Positions 8,049-14,755 of a stretch of 38,430 bases of DNA are shown in pieces. How positions within the stretch are numbered: position 1 is the first letter of the stretch; the number at the start of each line of letters is the position of its first letter. Source of the stretch: JAICIG01 sp035532215 (lineage in GTDB: Bacteria; Planctomycetota; Planctomycetia; Pirellulales; JAICIG01); contig DATKRK010000282.1 in assembly GCA_035532215.1 (NCBI GenBank), positions 1-38,430 on the forward strand. The letters are read 5' to 3'. A program made the position numbers and the translations under genes. The notes beneath the pieces were generated by a model, which did not search any database, had not been told where the DNA came from, and was given only the letters and a program-made list of their open reading frames with translations.

Positions 8049-8969
8049 ATGTCTCGAACCCTACTCTTTCTCGCTATTTTGTCGTTGGCTGCAAGTCCCG
8101 CAATGGCTCGCCACCGCTGGCGGTCGGCCCCCGAAGCTCCGAAGGCGCCGGCCGGGGCCGTCAAGCCTGCGAACATCGAGTGGCAGCTCGATTACGCCGA
8201 GGCAATGAAAAAGGCTCAATCGCAGCAGAAAATGCTTTTGATCTGGTTTCAGCCCGCCCGGCCGTCGGCGTCCAGCCGACAGTTCGAAACGACCGCGCTC
8301 GGCAGTTCCCAGGTAAGAGACAAGCTCGAAGAGTTCGTGGCACTGAAAGTCCCGGCCGACGTCAAAATCACCGTGGACGGCCGCGAAACGAAAGTCCTGG
8401 CCCACCCGGCGTTTGAGGAACTGCACGGGCATGCGGGAGTGGCCATTCTCGATTTCGCGCACGCCGAGGCGCCCTATTACGGCCGCGTGGTCACGGCGCT
8501 GCCGTTTACCCCAGGGAAGTATTACCGCTTTCAACCCAAGCATTTGGCCGTGGCCCTTGAACTGCCGCCGGGGACGATCACGCAGCGAACGATGGTGTTC
8601 GCCGTTCGCATCCACCCCGAGGCGCCCGCCAGCACGCGCGGCGAACTCGATCCGGCGCTCACCAATGCCGCCCGGCAGCACTCGCAACATCAAGCAAGGA
8701 TTCGCCTGCAAGGCCACCATAATTGGGGGAGCCGATTCCCCCGGTTAAGCGCTCTGCTGCCGTTCGGGCTGCGGGCGCAGGAGGTGGTTGCGGAAAGCTG
8801 GCCTCACGAGACGATGGTCGATGCCGCGGTCGATTGCGTCGATAGCTGGCGCCAATCTTCAGGACATTGGAGCGCGGTACGTGCTCGCCAGCCGCGTTTC
8901 GGGTATGATATGCAGCGCGGGTCGAACGGCATCTGGTACGCCACCGGCCTGTTCGGCAACTACCACTGA
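8049..8969 (+). CDS. Secreted thioredoxin-fold / CAP-like two-domain protein
   Basis: 306 aa from the ATG at 8049 (in-frame TTG at 8046 rejected), with a strong GAGGAGG upstream. A signal peptide (residues 1-20, cleavage after AMA) leads to a thioredoxin-like segment (about 45-150: DYAEAMKKAQSQQKMLLIWF). The CxxC position there reads QPARPS and has no cysteines, so redox activity is unlikely. Residues 185-306 resemble a CAP/SCP (PR-1-like) domain: Ala-rich RQHSQHQARI, AQEVVAES, the SPGH-like SSGHW, then FGYDMQRGSNGIWYATGLFG. A rho-independent terminator follows (9018-9068), so it is probably monocistronic. The CAP assignment rests on motif order and is tentative. Confidence 0.78.
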   Translation: MSRTLLFLAILSLAASPAMARHRWRSAPEAPKAPAGAVKPANIEWQLDYAEAMKKAQSQQKMLLIWFQPARPSASSRQFETTALGSSQVRDKLEEFVALKVPADVKITVDGRETKVLAHPAFEELHGHAGVAILDFAHAEAPYYGRVVTALPFTPGKYYRFQPKHLAVALELPPGTITQRTMVFAVRIHPEAPASTRGELDPALTNAARQHSQHQARIRLQGHHNWGSRFPRLSALLPFGLRAQEVVAESWPHETMVDAAVDCVDSWRQSSGHWSAVRARQPRFGYDMQRGSNGIWYATGLFGNYH

Positions 8970-9017
8970 GCCGCCGCCGACGGCCGATTTCTGCTCTCGA
9001 TCAACCTCGCCAGCGCC

Positions 9018-9068
9018 GAACCCCCGCCGCGAATTGCCGCACGCGATTCCGGTTGGGGGTTCTTTTTT
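9018..9068 (+). terminator. Intrinsic terminator after the CAP-like gene
   Basis: GAACCCCC (9018-9025) pairs with GGGGGTTC (9055-9062), immediately followed by six T (9063-9068). The loop is long (29 nt) but can form a smaller inner stem. It lies 49 bp past the stop and is the only hairpin in this window with a proper T-tract. The remaining sequence to 9268 contains another perfect 8-bp hairpin (9084-9103) and TTGACA at 9127-9132 without a convincing -10. Confidence 0.75.
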
Positions 9069-9268
9069 GAATTTGCGGGCGGCGCGTTGCCATTTGGCAA
9101 CGCAAGCGTTGAAAAAAGTCCCCAAGTTGACAAAAGGCATGCTAGGGTTGCAAAGAAGAATCAACCCGGCGCGAGGCTTGGCTGCGCTCGCACTGGCCGG
9201 CGCGATTGCTCTCCGCGGTCCGATCAACCGCGGCGGACGAACACCTTGCTCGGCGCTTCGGGTGAAGC

Positions 9269-11764
9269 ATGGATCGAATGGGAATTCGCGCACGGCGGCG
9301 ACTGGCGACGTTGGCGTTTTGCGCCCTCGTCGTGCAAGGCTGCGCTTACGGCCGGCCGCCGCGAATCGATCCCTCGGGCGAGCATTTCTTCATTCCCGGA
9401 CCGATCGTCTACGACGAAGAGCCTCGGCCCCCTTTGCCGCACCACGAGCGTCACGAGTTGGTCAAACTCTCGCTCACGCCGTCGAAGATCGTGGCGCCGG
9501 TCGGCAGCGAGGTCGTGTTGCTCGCCGCCGTGTGCGGCGCCGACGGCTGCATGTACGCCAATCAGGAAGTCGAGTGGATGTTGGCGCCCGGCGGCGCTGG
9601 GCAGTTCATTGCGCTGGGCCGAAAGAGCCCGCTGGATTGGCTGGTCGGCTTCAGTAATTGGCCGCGCAAGGTCAACGGTTCGTATGCCATCGGCACGACC
9701 TCGGCGCGATATTTGTGTCTGACTCGCGGCACGCCGACGCCTGCCGACGACATGCCGGTGCAGCGCGGGCAAGCCTGGATTTCGTTGACCTCGCCGGTCG
9801 AAGGCGTGAGCTATGTCACGGCGCACGCGCCCGGGGTGCAGGCCTGGGACGGGCACGTGCAGACGGCGACGGTGTACTGGGTCGACGCCGAATTCGTCTA
9901 TCCTCCGCCCGCCATCAACCCGGCCGGCAGCAAGCACGTTTTTACCACGACTCTCGCGCGGCATTCGACGCATGCTCCGATTGAAGGTTGGCGCGTGCGT
10001 TACGAGATCACCGGCGGCCCGCCGGCGGGCTTTGCTCCCGATGGCGCCAAGGTCGTGGAGGTTCCCACGAACGAGCTGGGGCAAGCCAGCGTCGAGATCT
10101 ATCAACTCGAACCGGCGCCCGGCACGAATACGATCGGCATTCAGGTCATTCGGCCCTCCGACGGGAGTGCGGGCGGCGAGCGGTTCATCGTCGGCAACGG
10201 CGGCACGCACAAGACCTGGAGCACGCCGGGCCTGTCGCTGCGCAAGACCGGCCCCGAACGCGGCGTCGTCGGCGACACGCTCGTTTACCGAATCGAAGTG
10301 CGCAACCCGGGCGATCTGACTTGCAAGGGAATTGTCGTCACCGATCAACTCTCGGAGGGCTTGACGTTCCTGGGCAGCAATCCGCCCGTGCAGCCGGCCG
10401 GCGGCCAGCTCCAATGGCCATTGGGAGATTTGCTGAGCGGCGAGGGACGCACGATCGAGGTCAATCTGCGCGCCGAGCGACCGGGCACGGTGAACAACTG
10501 CGCCACCGCCGCGAGCGCCGACAAGCTGACCGCACAGGACTGCGCCGCCACGACCGTCGTGGTGCAGACGCTGCAAGTGGAATTGAGCGGTCCGCCGCAA
10601 GTCGCCGTCGGCCAGGAAGTCGCGTTTCAAGCGCGGATTACGAACACCGCTGGGATTGCGGCGACGGGATTGGTGATCGTCGGCCGCTACGATCCAGGCT
10701 TGCGGCACGCGGCCGGGCAAAACCCGATCGAACGAACGCTCGGCGATTTGCAGCCGGGCGAAACGAAGCTCGTCGACATCACGTTCGTCGCGGTCCAAGC
10801 GGGCGAGCTCTGCCATACGATCGAAATTCATGCGCCTGGGGGCGGGGCGATTGGCAGCGCCAAAGCGTGCGTAACCGCGGCGGCCCCGGCAGCTCCCGCT
10901 CCCGCTCCGCCGCCCGCCGCCGCAGCGCCTGCCGTACCAGGCGGGCGGCCCGATCTGGTCGTCCATAAGACGGGGCCGGTGCGGATGAACGTCGGCGAGA
11001 CGGCGAAGTTCACGATCGAGATCGTCAACCAGGGCCAGGGCGCCGCGACCAAGCTCAAGATCATCGATCACTACGACGCCTCGCTCAATCCGACCGACGC
11101 CTCGCCCGGCTCGAAGTGGACCGGCGCCGACCTGCAATGGGACGAGGAGCGGCTCGAACCGGGCGCCAGCATCCGGCTCGGCATCAACTGCCAGTGCACC
11201 GCGCCGGCCGCCAAGTCCTGCAATCGCGTGACGGTCACCTGCCAGGAACAAGTTCGCGACGATGCGGAAGCGTGTCTGGTGATTTCTCCGCCGCCGGGCG
11301 GCGTGAGCGTGGTGATGGCCGAAAAGGCCGACCCGCTCCGCGTCGGCGAGCAGACGAGTTATGAAATCACCGTCGCGAACTACGGTCAAACGGCCGACGG
11401 CCAGGTGGCGGTCGTCGTTACCGTCCCGCCCGAAATGACGCCGCTGAGAATCCGCTCGCAGGGTCCGGACGGCGCCACGATGACGATCGACGGGCAGACG
11501 GTCCGCTTCTCGCCGGTCGCCGAATTGCGGGCCGGCGACGAGTTGCACTACAGCGTGCAAGTCCGCGCGGAGCAGGCAAGCGACCAAGCCCGCTGCCGCG
11601 TCGAAGTCACGACCCGCAATCAGAAGTCTCCGCTTGCGCAGGAAGAAACCACTCGGATCATTCCCGTAGATTCGGGGCAGTTCACTGGCTCCCGCGATCG
11701 GCGTCTTTTTCTGCCCGCTCGGCATTCGGCGCCGGCTTATCGCCTAACCGCAAGTCGATCGTGA
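9269..11764 (+). CDS. DUF11-repeat lipoprotein
   Basis: 831 aa. After a short Arg-rich n-region and hydrophobic core, a lipobox-like VVQGC places a lipidated Cys at residue 25. The body starts with an Ig-like region (LVKLSLTPSKIVAPVGSEVVLL) and continues with about four DUF11 beta-sandwich repeats. They are recognisable at TGPERGVVGDTLVYRIEV, GPPQVAVGQEVAFQARI, TGPVRMNVGETAKFTIEI and ADPLRVGEQTSYEITV. An Ala/Pro linker precedes the third. Such proteins are surface-exposed and structural in planctomycetes. The last 30 or so residues, after EETTRIIP, overlap the convergent protease gene by 83 bp and do not resemble the repeats. This suggests that a rearrangement replaced the native 3' end. An alternative start is the ATG at 9278. 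Confidence 0.9.
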   Translation: MDRMGIRARRRLATLAFCALVVQGCAYGRPPRIDPSGEHFFIPGPIVYDEEPRPPLPHHERHELVKLSLTPSKIVAPVGSEVVLLAAVCGADGCMYANQEVEWMLAPGGAGQFIALGRKSPLDWLVGFSNWPRKVNGSYAIGTTSARYLCLTRGTPTPADDMPVQRGQAWISLTSPVEGVSYVTAHAPGVQAWDGHVQTATVYWVDAEFVYPPPAINPAGSKHVFTTTLARHSTHAPIEGWRVRYEITGGPPAGFAPDGAKVVEVPTNELGQASVEIYQLEPAPGTNTIGIQVIRPSDGSAGGERFIVGNGGTHKTWSTPGLSLRKTGPERGVVGDTLVYRIEVRNPGDLTCKGIVVTDQLSEGLTFLGSNPPVQPAGGQLQWPLGDLLSGEGRTIEVNLRAERPGTVNNCATAASADKLTAQDCAATTVVVQTLQVELSGPPQVAVGQEVAFQARITNTAGIAATGLVIVGRYDPGLRHAAGQNPIERTLGDLQPGETKLVDITFVAVQAGELCHTIEIHAPGGGAIGSAKACVTAAAPAAPAPAPPPAAAAPAVPGGRPDLVVHKTGPVRMNVGETAKFTIEIVNQGQGAATKLKIIDHYDASLNPTDASPGSKWTGADLQWDEERLEPGASIRLGINCQCTAPAAKSCNRVTVTCQEQVRDDAEACLVISPPPGGVSVVMAEKADPLRVGEQTSYEITVANYGQTADGQVAVVVTVPPEMTPLRIRSQGPDGATMTIDGQTVRFSPVAELRAGDELHYSVQVRAEQASDQARCRVEVTTRNQKSPLAQEETTRIIPVDSGQFTGSRDRRLFLPARHSAPAYRLTASRS

Positions 11765-12896
11765 GTTCAGCATGACCTCGCCTGATCGTGAGCCTGCAAC
11801 TTCCGTTGCGGCAAAGACGCTGGCGCAGCTCGAACATCGACAAATCCGAAGCTTTGGTATCGCCGATTACGAGCAGTACGTCGTGTTGTCGAAGGTCCGC
11901 GGCGCTGCCGGCGCTCTCGGAGTCGACGGAATGCACGATCGTCTCGCCGTTCCGCCTCACGAGATGAATGCCGCTGAGGTTGTAAACATCCTCACGGTCG
12001 AAACTCTTACCCTTGCGCAGATACATGACGTTGTTCGGGAAGTCGAAGGTCACTTTGAATCGGCAGAGGAAGCCGAGCCCTAGGGAGTTCTTCTTCATGC
12101 GGTCGAAAACCGCGCCACGGTACTCGAAACCGCCCACGGCGATGCTATTGGCGCGGCCCTGCCGAACAGTCGCTGTTTTCGAAAACGAGCTAATGTCCGT
12201 GTAGCCGAGCCAATCGAGGTCGCCGTTGTCCGACAACCAATCGAAGAACCTCGCTTCAACCCCGCCGCTGTTACGACTATGCGATCCCGTATCGATGAGG
12301 AACTCGCGATGCGAGCGACCTGCCAACGTCGCCAGTGCGAACGGACCTTCCAAAAACCCACGCTGCTTGTGCCAAATCAAAGGGACTCCTTCCCCCGGTT
12401 CTGGAGCGACCGAATCGAGCACTCGCAATTTTCCTTCATCGAAATCGATCGAGACCACAAACGCCTTGAGAGCGTCGATGCCGAGCACACCATCGATCGG
12501 CTTTGAAGGGCAACGGAAGGCATCGCCGAAATCCTGGCAATAAACCCGTCCGCGGTCGTAGCGTATTTCAAGCTTTCCGAGCTTGGTTGCGGGGGCCTCG
12601 AATCGCTCGATTTCCTCGACGCCAGCCACCGTCGCGACGCGTGCAGTTCCCCGCGGTTCGCCGAGCAAATGGCGCAGTCGGCCATTGAAAACCGACCCGG
12701 TCGAGCCAGTGTCAACAATAAACCTTAACGTTTGACCGCGAACGGCGACAGGTAGAAAGATGAAATCCGCCTGTGCCGCGAAATCGAACTCCTCGACAAC
12801 CTGCGCTGCTGCGGCTCCGCTTAGCGCGACTTGCACCGCAGTTAGCGCAGATACGCAGACGGTTTTTACCACCCACTTATAAACGCGACTATTCAT
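11682..12896 (-). CDS. Double retropepsin-like aspartyl protease with PDZ domain
   Basis: 404 aa from the ATG at 12896. That start gives a proper signal peptide (MNSRVYKWVVKTVCVSALTA, ending near GAAAAQ), whereas an upstream in-frame start at 12962 would not. Two copies of the aspartyl-protease active-site motif are visible: FIVDTGSTGSVF (Asp about 62) and FLIDTGSHSRNSG (Asp about 202), each with a following hydrophobic IDGVLGIDAL or LGLGFL-like strand. A PDZ domain (about 310-390: LSGIHLVRRNGETIVHSV, DLRQHDVLLVIGD) closes the protein. Retropepsins act as dimers, so two motifs in one chain suggest a self-dimer or an inactive second half. It is probably periplasmic. Substrate unknown. Confidence 0.87.
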   Translation of the reverse strand: MNSRVYKWVVKTVCVSALTAVQVALSGAAAAQVVEEFDFAAQADFIFLPVAVRGQTLRFIVDTGSTGSVFNGRLRHLLGEPRGTARVATVAGVEEIERFEAPATKLGKLEIRYDRGRVYCQDFGDAFRCPSKPIDGVLGIDALKAFVVSIDFDEGKLRVLDSVAPEPGEGVPLIWHKQRGFLEGPFALATLAGRSHREFLIDTGSHSRNSGGVEARFFDWLSDNGDLDWLGYTDISSFSKTATVRQGRANSIAVGGFEYRGAVFDRMKKNSLGLGFLCRFKVTFDFPNNVMYLRKGKSFDREDVYNLSGIHLVRRNGETIVHSVDSESAGSAADLRQHDVLLVIGDTKASDLSMFELRQRLCRNGSCRLTIRRGHAELTIDLRLGDKPAPNAERAEKDADRGSQ

Positions 12897-12996
12897 AGTT
12901 TTCCACGGCGCAATAGAGGGCGCGATGGATCTTTTGAAACGCGCCACAGGGCGCGCATACAATAACCATGCTGCGCCGAGTTGCCCTCACGTGGTT

Positions 12997-13518
12997 CTAC
13001 TTAGGCTCAATTGTTATATTGCCCTTGATGCCGATATCCCCTTCGACTCCGCCGCCTTTTTTCAAATTCCCGCCGCCCTCGATCTCAACTTCCAGCTCCC
13101 ACGGATTCTCGCACTTGATCCATAAATCGTTGTAATGCAGCCGCTCCATGAACTGGCGCATTTGCTCCAGCCGCTCCACAGTAGCTTGATTGGCTCGTAT
13201 CTCCTCGTTTTCCAGTTCCTTGAGCAGTTTTTCGCGTTGTTGCTTCGATAATGCGCCGAGCTGCCGGGGCGGCGTGCAGATCGTGTTCAGAAGATCCTGG
13301 CCCTCGGGACTGTTGGGATCGAAAATCGTCCCGGTTAAAATCGACCCGTCGGGCGGCGGCAGCAATTCGTCGACTTCCTTGGGCTTCTCGCCGGTCGGAT
13401 CGGTGCGGTCGGTCGGCTCGTTCTTGACATACCGGGCGAGGTTCGTGTCGCCGCCGGCGAAATCTTCGGGGTCTTCGCTGATGAAGCGGCCGATGGTTGG
13501 ATCGTACATGACGGGCAT
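12997..13518 (-). CDS. Orphan RHS-core C-terminal fragment with variable tail
   Basis: 173 aa from the ATG at 13518. The first residues match the very end of an RHS repeat-associated core: YDPTIGRFISEDPEDFAGGDTNL, ARYVKNEPTDRTDPTG (given here as two halves). The thousand-residue RHS shell that should precede it is absent. Upstream in this frame the sequence no longer resembles RHS. After the DPTG boundary come about 130 residues of tail: a helical segment (LSKQQREKLLKELENEE) and a Gly-rich beta end (GGGNLKKGGGVEGDIGIKGN). The tail matches no toxin I recognise. It may be a displaced tip cassette or a relic. No clear immunity gene follows; the next gene is the retropepsin, about 100 bp downstream. 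Confidence 0.72.
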   Translation of the reverse strand: MPVMYDPTIGRFISEDPEDFAGGDTNLARYVKNEPTDRTDPTGEKPKEVDELLPPPDGSILTGTIFDPNSPEGQDLLNTICTPPRQLGALSKQQREKLLKELENEEIRANQATVERLEQMRQFMERLHYNDLWIKCENPWELEVEIEGGGNLKKGGGVEGDIGIKGNITIEPK

Positions 13519-13559
13519 CCTTTCGAGAATGGGGAAACGGTTCTGTTCTTCACGCTCTT

Positions 13560-14555
13560 CTACAACGTCACTTGGATGGGCCCCGAACCGCGGTGCAAAG
13601 CGATGATCCGCTCGAGCGCAGCTTGGGCGAGGTGCGTCGCCTTTTGTTCCAAGGCGTTGCGCGGCAGTGGGGTGCAGATCTCGATTCGCTCCGCCATCGG
13701 CAAGCACTGGAAGCGATTTCTGCCCGCGTTGTCCATCTGCCGCATGTCATTCAGGATCGCCGCGGCGATGGTCGCTACCGCCAAGCCGGCCCCGCGCCGG
13801 CGATCGAGCCGAGCGGCGGCCTGGAAGGCGGCGATTGCCTGCGAGATTTGCAAATTGTCGAGCAAGCAGCATCCGCGGGCCGTGATGAAAGCGGCCAACT
13901 CCTCGCGCGGCGAAAAGTTCCGCAGATAGACCCCGCTGGCAAGCTCGGCGTCGCTGATCGGCGCCGGCCACTGGCGGTAATAGTCGTCGGTTCGCGGAAG
14001 AAATCCGATGGCCGTCGACTCGATGTTGAATTGCTCGCCGTCCGGCCCCTGCTACCGCGCAAAGTAGTGCTCTTTCGCCTCAACCAGCTTGAGCGGGTAG
14101 TTGAGCCGCCTCCCGATCGCAAGATAGAGAACCGGCAGCGAAACGCAGGTTCCGCCGAACCCAGTCAACGGCCCATGAATGAAGTGGGTGCGAGAGTCCG
14201 TGGCATTGTATGGCCCGGTCATCGAAGCCGGGTTGTAGCTGACGCCCAGGCTTCGCTGCAGCACCGTGATCATCGCCATGATACGGAACTGCGCGGCCGA
14301 GCCGCCGGACTCCTCGGGCGAGCGAACGAATTTCGGCCACCAACGTTCGGTCGATGCTTCGACCAACTCGGCCCACTCGTCCAACCGTGCCAGGCAGGCG
14401 GCGATGTCCAGGCCCTCGGCGCCACGCAATCCCGATGCAGCGGCCAGATTGATCTCGGCGATGTCACGCCGAGCCAACTCTGCCTCGGTTAGCGAGCAAT
14501 AACTGTCGTATTCCACGGACTTGCCCTCGCCTGCCACGCGCGTGCAAAACGCCAC
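13560..14555 (-). pseudogene. Transglutaminase-like (SirB1-type) gene broken by an in-frame TAG
   Basis: A single open frame reads from GTG at 14555 to 13560 if one TAG (14052-14054) is ignored. The upstream half ends GGTCVSLPVLYLAIGRRL...HYFAR, which contains the catalytic Cys and the His of a transglutaminase-like fold. Translation resumes immediately after the stop in the same frame with QGPDGEQFNIESTAIGF and DDYYRQWPAPI, typical of the rest of the family. As I recall this family, HxFAR is normally followed by Trp, so TGG to TAG explains the stop. Full length would be about 331 aa. A leading stop (TAA at 14577-14579) leaves GTG as the only start, so the N-terminus may also be trimmed. The second half has helical, TPR-like repeats. 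Confidence 0.82.
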
Positions 14556-14755
14556 GATTGACGTTAAACGTAGCCGTTACGGTGCGGAAGTCAAGTGATT
14601 GGCGTGCCGCGCGATGCGAATGCCTGGCTGGCTCGGCAAAGCCTCGGCTCGCTCGCGAGGCAGCAAAAACAGGCGAGGGGACTTGATCTCACGGCAGCCC
14701 GACGTTTTGTGCTTAACGGAAGGGCGCGGCGCTCCGTGCTTGGGAGGGCGACCCG

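Noticed and set aside
9224..11725. 833-codon open frame antisense to the DUF11 gene
   Set aside because: Arg/Asp/His-rich composition without domains; the sense frame has a lipobox and repeated DUF11 motifs.
11682..12896. Retropepsin gene considered as an immunity partner of the RHS tip
   Set aside because: It is a large secreted protease with its own start 100 bp away. Nothing links it to immunity.
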